A stretch of DNA of 64,000 nt from Candidatus Poribacteria bacterium (lineage in GTDB: Bacteria; Poribacteria; WGA-4E; GCA-2687025). The stretch spans positions 124,001 to 188,000 of the forward strand of contig JABGQA010000081.1 in the NCBI GenBank assembly GCA_018644665.1, in the 5' to 3' direction. The position numbers were made by a program, and so were the translations under genes. The notes under the pieces are model-generated. The model was not told the DNA's origin and ran no database searches. It was given only the letters and a program-made list of their open reading frames with translations. Positions 17,867 to 26,349 of this stretch are shown in pieces (within the stretch, counting starts at the first letter, position 1; each line of letters opens with the position of its first letter).

Positions 17867-19543
17867 CTATGCGCCCGCCGCGTCGAGCATCTGTCGCACG
17901 ACGCGGTTCGGCCGCGCAATGTCCTTCGCGGCTCCCACCGTTACCGTGGGGATCGCGCCGAGCTTCTCGTGCACGCGCATCCGCGTCGCGGACACGGGCG
18001 AGTCGCCGTTCAGGCCCGAGTATCCGAACGACTTGCACCAGTTCCCGAACAGGAACTCGTTCAATGGGCAGAGGCCCTCTTTCTCGAGCCGATCGAGACC
18101 TTCGTCCGTGGCGTGCCAGCTTCGGAACAGGTGCACTTGGGCGAAGCGCTGGTGCAGGGAAGTGATCTCGTTGCGCCCCTCCCCGCCCACGACGAGGCCG
18201 AGGCGAGCGACATCGCCGATGAGCCGTCGCATACCCTCTGTCGACGTCATGTCGTCGACGAGGCAGTTGTGCAGGTTCCACGAACACAGCGTCACGTCCA
18301 GGAACGCCGCGGACAGATCCAGCGACTCCGCTGACTCCCGCACGGCCTGCGACAGGATCGACCTCCACGTCCCGAGCCCAGGGTGGATCTTCACCATAGT
18401 CTTCTCCGACCGATGGAGGAGACGCCCCGCGTTGGATTCGGGCACTGGCTTGCCCGCCCCATCGACCCACGTCCAGCCGAGGACGCGCTTGGAGTCCACG
18501 GCGCGCTGCTGGAAGTCGCGCACGCGCGTGTAGACCGGATGCGACGGGTCCATATCGATCGCGTTGAGGTGCGGCATGACGTGGAACCCGGCGTTCTGTG
18601 CCGTCTCGATGAAACCTCGACCGGTTTCGCTGGCCTTGTACGTGGGGTAGTTCTCGTCGTACGCGTCGGTGCGCCAGTCGGGCATGTGGAGGAGGACGCG
18701 CCCGGCCGGCACGCGGGCGGCGATGGCGTCGAGGATGTCGGGCTTCGTCGGGCACCAACTCACTGCGAACCGGATGTCGTCGAACCAGTCGGGGAGCGGT
18801 TCACGGGCCAGGTCGTACGCCTTCGCCATCCACGCGCGATACGTGGCGGCGGGAGTCTCCCAGTCGCCCGCGAAGGTGTTTATGCGCCACTCCAGGTTGC
18901 CGGCGCTCAGGTTGGCGTCCATAGGACCGTACGTCTCGGTGTCGAGGCCGAGGGTATCGTGCGTGTCGCGTGAACCGACGTGCAGAGCCTTGTACCGGTA
19001 GCGGTCGTCCTCGGCGCGTACCCACCAGCCGCCACCAGCGCCCTCGAGGATCGCGAGTCCGGCTTCCCACTGGTGCGGCCACTGCCAGTGTGAGTTGCGT
19101 ATGAGTGGGTCGTCGAGAGGGAGGCGCACGCCCTGGAAGAACGGAGCCACGAGCTTGAGGGACTCCGCGATGCCTCCTATAGGAAGGCGGCACGCGCGCA
19201 AGCCAGGCCGCGAGGCGTATCCACTCGGCTCCACGACCATGTCGCCCGTTTCGACATCCTCGGAGACGCGGATCGCGCCGTCGCCGTGCCAGCCTTCGAT
19301 GCGTATTTCGGCCTCGGTGTCGCTACGCGGGAGTACGTAGACGCGATCGCCCATCTCCCGGCCGATCGCGACGGCCTCGCCCGACGCGTAGATGAGATAC
19401 ATTGGGGGGCCGTCGTCGGGCGCCGGATCGACCAGCGTCTGTCCGTCGGGTCGCGCGCTGAGGGATGTCAGGACGCCGTCTGCCCAGGTGGCCCTAAGCG
19501 TCCGCGTCGTGACTTCGATCTGGTTGTCCCTCACACGTACCAT
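17867..19543 (-). CDS. Glycoside hydrolase-like protein (DUF6259 / alpha-galactosidase-like)
   Basis: A 558-residue protein with an N-terminal beta-sandwich region (residues 1-200) and a TIM-barrel-like part (about 220-480). Barrel landmarks are FAVSWCPTKPDIL, VLLHMPDWR, GFHVMPHLNAIDM, a probable nucleophile Asp in AAFLDVTLCSW and a probable acid Glu in VVGGEGRNE, in the order expected for retaining alpha-glycosidases. This architecture resembles DUF6259 and melibiase-like proteins; I assign it from pattern only. No signal peptide. ATG at 19543 is preceded by GGGAGAGG; an upstream ATG at 19582 adds only a low-complexity stretch. The unknown gene 16680-17798 follows closely and may share its transcript. 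Confidence 0.72.
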   Translation of the reverse strand: MVRVRDNQIEVTTRTLRATWADGVLTSLSARPDGQTLVDPAPDDGPPMYLIYASGEAVAIGREMGDRVYVLPRSDTEAEIRIEGWHGDGAIRVSEDVETGDMVVEPSGYASRPGLRACRLPIGGIAESLKLVAPFFQGVRLPLDDPLIRNSHWQWPHQWEAGLAILEGAGGGWWVRAEDDRYRYKALHVGSRDTHDTLGLDTETYGPMDANLSAGNLEWRINTFAGDWETPAATYRAWMAKAYDLAREPLPDWFDDIRFAVSWCPTKPDILDAIAARVPAGRVLLHMPDWRTDAYDENYPTYKASETGRGFIETAQNAGFHVMPHLNAIDMDPSHPVYTRVRDFQQRAVDSKRVLGWTWVDGAGKPVPESNAGRLLHRSEKTMVKIHPGLGTWRSILSQAVRESAESLDLSAAFLDVTLCSWNLHNCLVDDMTSTEGMRRLIGDVARLGLVVGGEGRNEITSLHQRFAQVHLFRSWHATDEGLDRLEKEGLCPLNEFLFGNWCKSFGYSGLNGDSPVSATRMRVHEKLGAIPTVTVGAAKDIARPNRVVRQMLDAAGA

Positions 19544-19724
19544 GGCGCCTCTCCCTTTTGACCCAGAGTCCAAGGGCGGCAATGGCGTGCGGGATGTACA
19601 GACACGGCGAGAGCTTGGTGGGAACCACGCTAACGATAGCCACGGACTCGGCGCCCATCAAGGCACGGCACGCATAGTCCGCGCCACCGGACACCGACGC
19701 GAGCGCGGACGACGGGGCGCCGGA

Positions 19725-22508
19725 TTACGGCCGCGCGCGGTTGTCGCCGTGCGACTTGTCGGGGCGCGGAGGTATGACCACCTCGGGCACCGGCTCCGTG
19801 CGGATGAGGTTCTGTAGATGTGCGATGGCGGCGTCGAGTTGGGCGTCGGCGCCGTTGTAGGTCGCGTGCGGCAGGTTATCCACGACGATGTCCGGGTCCA
19901 CGCCGTGACCTTCGACCATCCACTCGCCCTCGGGCCCGAATACGCCCCATTGAGGCACAGCGGCCAACCCGTTGTCCACCTGCTGTGTGTTGAACGAGAG
20001 CCAGATTTCGCCGCCCCACGTCCGCGTGCCGATAACCTTGCCGATGCCAAGCCGCTGGAAGCCCTCCGCGAACGCCTCGCCGTCGGACCCGGTATTCCCA
20101 TCGACCAGGGCGACGACGTGCCCGCGGAACGCGTACTGCATACCCCAGGTCGGTCGGCCGACGCGCCCGGCCCAGTACATCCACGCCTTGCGCAGAAGCC
20201 TGCTGAGAATCCAGCTGTCGATGTTCCCGCCGCCGTTGTGGCGCACGTCGACGATGAGCCCCTTCCGGTCGAACACGGGGTAATACTCGCGCGCCCACTG
20301 CGCGATATCGCCCGAGCCCATCGCGCGCAGGTGGACGTAGCCGATGTCGCCGTTCGATTTCCCGTCGACGAGCTGCCGACGCCGGTACTCCCACTCCCCG
20401 TACCGCAGGTTCCGCTCGGCCCACGGGGAGATGGGCTTCACGACGACCCGGTGGGTTTCGGCCTCTGCCTCCGCCTCCTCGCCCACGGCGGCGCGAACGG
20501 TGAGTAGTGTCTGCCGCCCCGCCTGACTGCGCAGCGGGACCGAAATGTCCGGGACCGATAGCGCTGCAACGCCGTTGACGGCCTCGATGACGTCCCCTTC
20601 GGCCACTTTCACGCCCGGCTTGGCCAGCGGCGAGCGCCGGCCGGGGTAGTTCGGATCCGACGCGTACACGTGCTCGACGCGGTACCCGCCAGCGGCCTCG
20701 TCTCGCGCGAGCCGGGCTCCGAGCCTCGCGGGGCTGACCGAATCATCGCCAGTGTCGCGGTCTCCGCCCCAGAGATAGGTGTGGAGCGCCGACAGTTCGC
20801 TAACCATCTGCGCGATGACATCGTTCAGCTCGGATCGGTGCGTCACGCGGTCGACGAGGGGCATGTACTTGTCGAGCATCGCGTCCCAGTCGACGCCATG
20901 CATGCCCGGGTCGTAGAAGTAGTCGCGATGGTATCGCCACGCCTCGGTGAGAATGAGGCGCCACTCCTCGCGTGGGTCGACCGAGAACGTCCAGCCTGAC
21001 AGATCCACTTTGGTGTTGTCGAGATCAGGCGCGGACGTGCCCGCGTCGAACACGTGATACGCGCTGCCCTTGCGCGCAAGGATCTTCTTCCCATCGCGCG
21101 ACAGCTCGTAGCCGTTCATCTCATCGAGGACGGTCTTCACCTCGATATCGTTGTTCTTGATTTCCAGCGCCTGCAGCTTCTGCGTTCGCGCCTCCGGATT
21201 CCACGCAAGCCAGAACAGGTGCTTTTCGTTCGCGCTCAGCCCGCCGTAGTTCCCCGGCTTGACGGGCGCCTCCAGCACGCGCTCGTTCATTCCGTCCAGG
21301 GCGATGACCACAGGATCGACTGCGTCCTCGTCCTCCTCGCCGTCGGCGTCGTCTGCATCATCTTCGGCGTCGGGCGACTCTTCGTCGGTGTCGACGCCGT
21401 CGTCCGAAGCTGTCGCCTGTGCGTCCTCCTCGTCGTCTTCGTCGTTGCTGTCGTCCTCGTCGCCAGCGTCCTCGTCGGTTTCGGCCTCCTCCTCAGCCTT
21501 CTTCTCGGCGAGGTACACCTCGTCGTCCTCCTCGAACGGGGACCGGTCCTCGCCCGTCAGAGACACCATGTAGAGCTTGGTCGTGCCGTCGAAGTACGGC
21601 TCAGGCTGCCGTGGTCCCCACGGGCTGCCGACGCGCGACTGGAAATGCCTGTCGGAGAGGAAGTACAGCCATTTCCCGTCCGTGCTCCACGTCGGTGAGT
21701 AGCTGTCGACACGGTCACTCGTCACCGCTGTCGATGTCGCATCCTCCACCGCATACACGTGGATCTGGGGGTAGGAGTTGTCCGCCGTCATGACGTATGC
21801 CAGCCAGCGGCTATCGGGCGCCCACCGGAGATCCCCGATGCCGTCGTTCTGGTTGCGCGCGATCTCCGTCCGGGTCTTCGCCTCCACGTCGAACAGCCAT
21901 GCCACGTAGTTCTTGTCGCGGTACGCGATCCACTTCCCGTCCGGTGAGGGCGTCACCTCGTATCGGAAGACGTCGCCGTCGGCCGACAGTTGCTCAGGCG
22001 TTCCGATGCCGTCGCTCGGGGCCGTCCACAGTTCCAGCTCGCCCGTTTCGTCCGACAAGAAGACGACCTCGTCGCCTTCGGGCATGAACATCGCGCTGCG
22101 ATACCGTGCGCCTTCGCGTCGGGCTACCTGCGCCCGCCGTCCCTTCTTCGCGGGCGTCACGAAGACGCGCCCGCGCGCCGTCAGGGCCACGCGGTCGCCG
22201 TCCGGGGAGATGTGCGCGGAGGTGACGTAGTTCATGGGCTGCTTGACCCAGTTCTCCCGGGTCGCATCGAAGTCTGAGACGAGCGGTATCGGCACGACCC
22301 GACCCGTGTCGGTGGCGATGTCGTACACCCGTAGGTCGGCGCCCAACTGATACACGATCCTGCCGCCGTCGAGGTCGGCTCCCTGCGCGTCCCAGCCTGC
22401 GTGCGTCGTGTGCTGTTGCGCGTCTGTCCCGTCGGGTGTCATGGACCACACGTTCATCGACCCGTCGTCGCCACGATCGGTCAGGAATAGGCGCGCCCGT
22501 CCCACCAC
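19725..22508 (-). CDS. Tricorn-like S41 peptidase, C-terminal portion (frameshifted)
   Basis: A 927-codon frame encoding most of a periplasmic tricorn-protease-like enzyme: continuing WD40/TolB-like propeller blades (LFLTDRGDDGSMNVW, ISPDGDRVALTARG, FLSDETGELELW), an acidic low-complexity insertion (roughly residues 330-405, almost all Asp/Glu), a PDZ-like domain (SPLAKPGVKVAEGDVIEAVNG) and the S41 catalytic domain with LIVDVRHNGGGNI and the catalytic Ser in GNTGSDGEAFAEG. Its ATG at 22508 is probably not the natural start: the protein begins in the middle of a propeller blade whose first half is encoded in the adjoining frame 22481-23143. A single missing T in the coding strand near 22486-22487 explains the split. 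If functional it degrades peptides in the envelope. Confidence 0.85.
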   Translation of the reverse strand: MVGRARLFLTDRGDDGSMNVWSMTPDGTDAQQHTTHAGWDAQGADLDGGRIVYQLGADLRVYDIATDTGRVVPIPLVSDFDATRENWVKQPMNYVTSAHISPDGDRVALTARGRVFVTPAKKGRRAQVARREGARYRSAMFMPEGDEVVFLSDETGELELWTAPSDGIGTPEQLSADGDVFRYEVTPSPDGKWIAYRDKNYVAWLFDVEAKTRTEIARNQNDGIGDLRWAPDSRWLAYVMTADNSYPQIHVYAVEDATSTAVTSDRVDSYSPTWSTDGKWLYFLSDRHFQSRVGSPWGPRQPEPYFDGTTKLYMVSLTGEDRSPFEEDDEVYLAEKKAEEEAETDEDAGDEDDSNDEDDEEDAQATASDDGVDTDEESPDAEDDADDADGEEDEDAVDPVVIALDGMNERVLEAPVKPGNYGGLSANEKHLFWLAWNPEARTQKLQALEIKNNDIEVKTVLDEMNGYELSRDGKKILARKGSAYHVFDAGTSAPDLDNTKVDLSGWTFSVDPREEWRLILTEAWRYHRDYFYDPGMHGVDWDAMLDKYMPLVDRVTHRSELNDVIAQMVSELSALHTYLWGGDRDTGDDSVSPARLGARLARDEAAGGYRVEHVYASDPNYPGRRSPLAKPGVKVAEGDVIEAVNGVAALSVPDISVPLRSQAGRQTLLTVRAAVGEEAEAEAETHRVVVKPISPWAERNLRYGEWEYRRRQLVDGKSNGDIGYVHLRAMGSGDIAQWAREYYPVFDRKGLIVDVRHNGGGNIDSWILSRLLRKAWMYWAGRVGRPTWGMQYAFRGHVVALVDGNTGSDGEAFAEGFQRLGIGKVIGTRTWGGEIWLSFNTQQVDNGLAAVPQWGVFGPEGEWMVEGHGVDPDIVVDNLPHATYNGADAQLDAAIAHLQNLIRTEPVPEVVIPPRPDKSHGDNRARP

Positions 22509-23143
22509 ATTGGGTCCTTGCTCGTGCCGGCGTAGTCGGATGTGAGCGGCTCAGCCTCATCCGTCCCTGCCGTGAAGCGCCACAAATTCTGCGCGGTGCC
22601 GCCCTTGTAGCGCTTCGCGGGGCTGCCCTGGAACGACAGCCGCTCGAAGAACAGCGTCGCACCGGACGGGTCGAAGACCCCGTTCGCCGCCTGATGCAGC
22701 GGGAGCACGTCGATCGCCGCGGAGGCAGGATCGACGGTCGCCAACTGCCCGTTAGGCAGCGAGGAAAACGCGGATGTCGTGAACAGGATCTGGCCCGACG
22801 GAGTCCACCCGCGAACGAACGCGCCCTGTCCCAGGTGCGTCATCCGCCCCGGCGCTCCGCCATCGACGGGCATCGTGTAGACCTCGGCAGGCCCTTCATA
22901 GGACGCCGTGAACGCGATCGTCGCGCCATCTGGCGAGATGGCGGCGCCGTACTCGTCGTTGGCGTGCGTGGTCAGGCGTTGGGCAAGGCCGCCCTCGATG
23001 CCGACCCGCCACAAGTCGCTCTCGGCGGTGAAGACGATCGTGTCGCCGTGGATCGCCGGGCCGCGGAAGTAGCCAGGGCCGGCCGCTGCTGCCGTCCCGA
23101 CGGCGACGAAACACGCGCATAGCCAGTGGACGATGATCTTCAC
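22481..23143 (-). CDS. Tricorn-like S41 peptidase, N-terminal portion (frameshifted)
   Basis: A 220-residue frame with a signal peptide (about residues 1-21, ending TAAAAG) and the first propeller blades of a tricorn-like peptidase (GDTIVFTAESDLWRVG, AAISPDGATIAFTASYEGPAEVYTMPVDGG). It ends ...DPMWWDGRAYS* where the family normally continues with a YFLTDR-type strand. Exactly that continuation (LFLTDRGDDG) is found in the next frame, starting within the overlap. Inserting one T in the coding strand at the TT run (complement of 22486-22487) rejoins the two into one protein of about 1135 residues, the usual tricorn-like length. Either a real pseudogene or a sequence error; both parts are otherwise intact. 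Confidence 0.85.
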   Translation of the reverse strand: MKIIVHWLCACFVAVGTAAAAGPGYFRGPAIHGDTIVFTAESDLWRVGIEGGLAQRLTTHANDEYGAAISPDGATIAFTASYEGPAEVYTMPVDGGAPGRMTHLGQGAFVRGWTPSGQILFTTSAFSSLPNGQLATVDPASAAIDVLPLHQAANGVFDPSGATLFFERLSFQGSPAKRYKGGTAQNLWRFTAGTDEAEPLTSDYAGTSKDPMWWDGRAYS

Positions 23144-23195
23144 GTCAGACTCCCGGTTGGGCGTGCGTGCGCGGCGTCGGGTTCGTGTCGGACAG

Positions 23196-23225
23196 ACAAT
23201 GCGTGTCGCGCGCGTCGGCTGTCAA
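23196..23225 (-). promoter_or_regulatory. Possible promoter of the S41 peptidase gene
   Basis: A perfect -35 TTGACA (complement of 23220-23225) is followed after 18 bp by a poor -10 CATTGT (complement of 23196-23201). The leader to 23143 would be about 45 nt. The -10 is weak. Confidence 0.3.
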
Positions 23226-23323
23226 GTTGGGATGCCGGAGCCCATCAGTCGACGAGTGCGGTCGTCGTGGGGGACGTGTAGAATCGGGCAATGCGACCTC
23301 AAGCGCGCGCCCAGGAGCCCGTC

Positions 23324-24772
23324 GTGAACAACGGAGACCGCCCGCGCCCGAACATCCTCTTCGCTATCGCCGACGACGCCTCCCACATGAGCGCGTACGG
23401 CCACGACTTCCTCCACACGCCGCACTTCGACCGCGTCGCCGCAGAGGGGGTGCTGTTCACGCACGTGTACACCACGAACCCGAAGTGCGCGCCGTCGAGG
23501 GCGAGCATTCTCACCGGCCGCCACACGTGGCAATTGGAGGAGGCGTCCTGCCACTTCGGCATCTTCCCGTCGAAGTTCGCCGTGTACCCGGACCTGCTGG
23601 AGGCGGCTGGCTACCACGTGGGTCACACCGGCAAAGGATGGGGACCAGGCGACTACGAGGCCGGTGGATTCACTCGAAACCCGGCGGGGCCGGCATACCA
23701 CGGCGCGCAGCTCGACCCGCCCACGACGGGCATCAGCAAGAAGGACTACGCCTACAACTTCGACCGCTTCCTCGACGAACGACCGGACGGCGCGCCGTTC
23801 TGCTTCTGGTACGGCGCACACGAGCCGCATCGCGCCTACGAGCAGGGCTCCGGCGAGCGCGCCGGCAGGCGGACGGCCGACATCACCCCTCCCGCGTACC
23901 TGCCGGACGAGGAGATCGTGCGCAGCGACCTGCTCGACTACGCGCTGGAGGTGGAGTGGTTCGACGAGCAGCTTGGGCGCATGCTCGCGAAGCTGGAAGA
24001 GATGGGCGAGCTGGACGACACGCTCGTCGTCGTCACGTCCGACAACGGCATGCCGTTCCCCCGTGTGAAGGGACAGATGTACGAGCAGGACTTCAACATG
24101 CCGTTCGCGGCGCGTTGGGGCGCAGGCGTCGAGGGCGGACGTGTGGTCACGGACTTCGTGAGCTTCCGCGACATCGGACCCACTTTCCTCGAGGCCGCCG
24201 GCCTCGGGCCGCACGAGGGCATGACCGGGAGCAGCTTCCTCGGCGTCCTGACATCGGGCGAGGACGGACGCGTGGACGCGTCGCGGGACCACGTGCTCAT
24301 GGGCCGGGAGCGCCACGACCTCGGCCGAGAGGGCGACCTCGGCTACCCGGTGCGCGTCATTCGCGCGGACGAATGCCTCTACGTCCGCAACTACGAGCCC
24401 GACCGGTGGCCGGCCGGCAACCCCGAGACCGGCTTCACGAATATGGACAGTTCCCCCACCCGGACGCTCATCCTAGAGCAACACGACGCGGGCGAGGACA
24501 CGTACTTCGACCTGGCGATGGGCAAGCGCCCTGCCGAGGAGCTGTACAGAGCCGAGGACGACCCCGAGTGCATGCACAACCTGGCGGCGGACCCAGCGCA
24601 TGCGAAGCTCAAGGAGCAACTGCGAACGCGTATGGAAGCCGAACTCGCGGAGCAGTCCGACCCGCGGCTCCTCGGCAAAGCGGCCGTGTTCGACACCTAC
24701 GAGTACGTGGGCGACTCGTCGCATTCGTGGAAGGCGTACGTAGCCGGGACGTGGAAGCGCCCGAACTACTGA
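23324..24772 (+). CDS. Sulfatase (type I, formylglycine-dependent)
   Basis: A 482-residue sulfatase. The maturation motif C-x-P-S-R is at Cys55 (CAPSRASILTGR), so activity needs conversion of Cys55 to formylglycine. Metal ligands appear in NILFAIADDAS near the start (the DD pair) and in VVVTSDNGMPFPRVKG, the typical D-N-G...K pattern of the second half. GTG at 23324 has AGGAG at 23313-23317; an earlier ATG at 23291 would add 11 residues without homology. No clear signal peptide, so it may be cytoplasmic or exported by another route. The Nramp-like transporter follows after 63 bp, probably on the same transcript. The substrate is unknown; a sulfated carbohydrate is typical. Confidence 0.92.
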   Translation: MNNGDRPRPNILFAIADDASHMSAYGHDFLHTPHFDRVAAEGVLFTHVYTTNPKCAPSRASILTGRHTWQLEEASCHFGIFPSKFAVYPDLLEAAGYHVGHTGKGWGPGDYEAGGFTRNPAGPAYHGAQLDPPTTGISKKDYAYNFDRFLDERPDGAPFCFWYGAHEPHRAYEQGSGERAGRRTADITPPAYLPDEEIVRSDLLDYALEVEWFDEQLGRMLAKLEEMGELDDTLVVVTSDNGMPFPRVKGQMYEQDFNMPFAARWGAGVEGGRVVTDFVSFRDIGPTFLEAAGLGPHEGMTGSSFLGVLTSGEDGRVDASRDHVLMGRERHDLGREGDLGYPVRVIRADECLYVRNYEPDRWPAGNPETGFTNMDSSPTRTLILEQHDAGEDTYFDLAMGKRPAEELYRAEDDPECMHNLAADPAHAKLKEQLRTRMEAELAEQSDPRLLGKAAVFDTYEYVGDSSHSWKAYVAGTWKRPNY

Positions 24773-24835
24773 CACGCCGCGACACATCCACCCACCAGAA
24801 CCGGCCATCGCATCCAGGATAAGGAGCTAGCCCAC

Positions 24836-26101
24836 GTGGACGACCGGAGGACATCGCGCGGCCGACGCCTCCTGACCGTGATCGGTCCCGGTATACTGGT
24901 CGCGGCGACGGGCGTCGGCGCCGGCGATCTCGCCACGGGCGCCTTCACCGGCAGCCAGTTGGGCACGGCCGTCCTCTGGGCCGTGGTCGTCGGCGCCCTG
25001 ATGAAGTATGTGCTGAACGAGGGTCTGGGCAGGTGGCAACTGGCCACGGGTGAGACGCTCATCGAGGGGTCCATACGCAGGCTCGGCCGGGGGATCGGAT
25101 GGGCGTTCCTGCCGTATCTGGTGCTGTGGTCGTTCTTCGTCGGGTCCGCGCTGATGAGCGCGTGTGGCGTCGCCCTGCATGCTCTGATTCCGGTGTTCGA
25201 GGACGCGGCGCGGGCGAAGGTGGTCTTCGGCGTGGGCGCCAGCCTGCTCGGCCTGGTGCTGGTCTTCCTCGGCGGGTTCCGCCTGTTCGAAAAGGTGATG
25301 GGCGTCTGCATCGCCATCATGTTCGTGACCGCCATAGTCACCGCAGCCATGTTGTGGCCCGGCATGGGGGCGTTCGCGAGGGGCCTTCTGGTTCCCACGA
25401 TCCCCGACGTGGACGGCGCGGGTCTGACGTGGACCATAGCCCTCATAGGCGGAATCGGCGGCACGGTGACGGTGCTCTGCTACGGCTACTGGATACGCGA
25501 GGCCGGCAGGGCCGGGCGGAAGGACATGACGACATGTCGGATCGATCTCGGCGTAGGCTACGCCATGACGGCGGTGTTCGGCATCGCGATGGTCATAATC
25601 GGCAGCAGCGTCGAGATCACCGGCAAGGGCGCCGGCCTCCTGGTGACGCTCTCCGACAGGCTCGGGGAGTCTGTTGGCTCCGTCGGCAGGTGGGCGTTCT
25701 TGCTTGGCGCCCTGGGCGCGGTCTTCAGCAGCCTCCTGGGAGTCTGGCAGGCGGTGCCGTACATATTCGCCGATGTCTGGCGCCTTTCGTTCCGTGGCGC
25801 CGACGACGCGATAGCGCCGGGCGCGGCCGTGGACACGCGCGGCATCGCGTACCGGGGGTATCTCGTCGCGATCGCGGTCATCCCGATGGCGGGCCTCCTT
25901 GTCAGCTTTCGGGAGATACAGAAGCTGTACGCCGTTATCGGGGCCGCATTCATGCCACTGCTGGCCGTCCTACTGCTCATTCTGAACGGCCGCGCGGATT
26001 GGGTTGGCGTGGACATGAGGAACCGATGGCCCGCTCTCACGGGACTCGTCGTCACGCTCGGGTTCTTCGGCTGGGTCGCCTGGACGAAGTGGGCCGGATA
26101 G
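24836..26101 (+). CDS. Nramp-fold (NRAMP/SLC11-like) transporter lacking canonical metal ligands
   Basis: A 421-residue inner-membrane protein with 11 hydrophobic segments and the Nramp opening GPGILVAATGVGAGDLATGAF. In true Mn/Fe transporters this helix carries D-P-G-N; here the equivalent reads G-A-G-D, so the usual Asp and Asn ligands are not in place. The TM6 region (GGIGGTVTVLCYGYWIREAG) also has no M-P-H motif. The fold assignment is firm, but the ion is unknown: it could be a Mg-type, organic-substrate or otherwise divergent member. Start GTG 24836 has AAGGAG at 24821-24826. It sits between a sulfatase and a glycyl radical enzyme on the same strand. Confidence 0.85.
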   Translation: MDDRRTSRGRRLLTVIGPGILVAATGVGAGDLATGAFTGSQLGTAVLWAVVVGALMKYVLNEGLGRWQLATGETLIEGSIRRLGRGIGWAFLPYLVLWSFFVGSALMSACGVALHALIPVFEDAARAKVVFGVGASLLGLVLVFLGGFRLFEKVMGVCIAIMFVTAIVTAAMLWPGMGAFARGLLVPTIPDVDGAGLTWTIALIGGIGGTVTVLCYGYWIREAGRAGRKDMTTCRIDLGVGYAMTAVFGIAMVIIGSSVEITGKGAGLLVTLSDRLGESVGSVGRWAFLLGALGAVFSSLLGVWQAVPYIFADVWRLSFRGADDAIAPGAAVDTRGIAYRGYLVAIAVIPMAGLLVSFREIQKLYAVIGAAFMPLLAVLLLILNGRADWVGVDMRNRWPALTGLVVTLGFFGWVAWTKWAG

Positions 26102-26349
26102 TGGCCCGTCGCGTGTCTGCGGGCCTCCCCGACGCGCATCCGCCGCGCATCTGACGCCCTCCGCAGTGACTCCAGCCGGGCTTGCGTAGCTCGCTCCTTC
26201 GCTGTGTCGTGGGGATGCTTGCGCCGTTGCGGCGCCGTGAGCGCGGACGCCGGCAGACTCACGATCGACAGCGCCACCGGATGACACGCGCCCACTCCCC
26301 GCACTTGCGGGCGGCCCCCCGTCGGCTATCAATGCTGGGGAGGCTTGCC

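Noticed and set aside
17798..18758. N-terminal 320 residues of a 692-residue reverse frame joined to the unknown protein
   Set aside because: This part overlaps the glycosidase-like gene in another frame and is Arg/Pro-rich; a good ribosome site at the inner ATG 17798 marks the real start.
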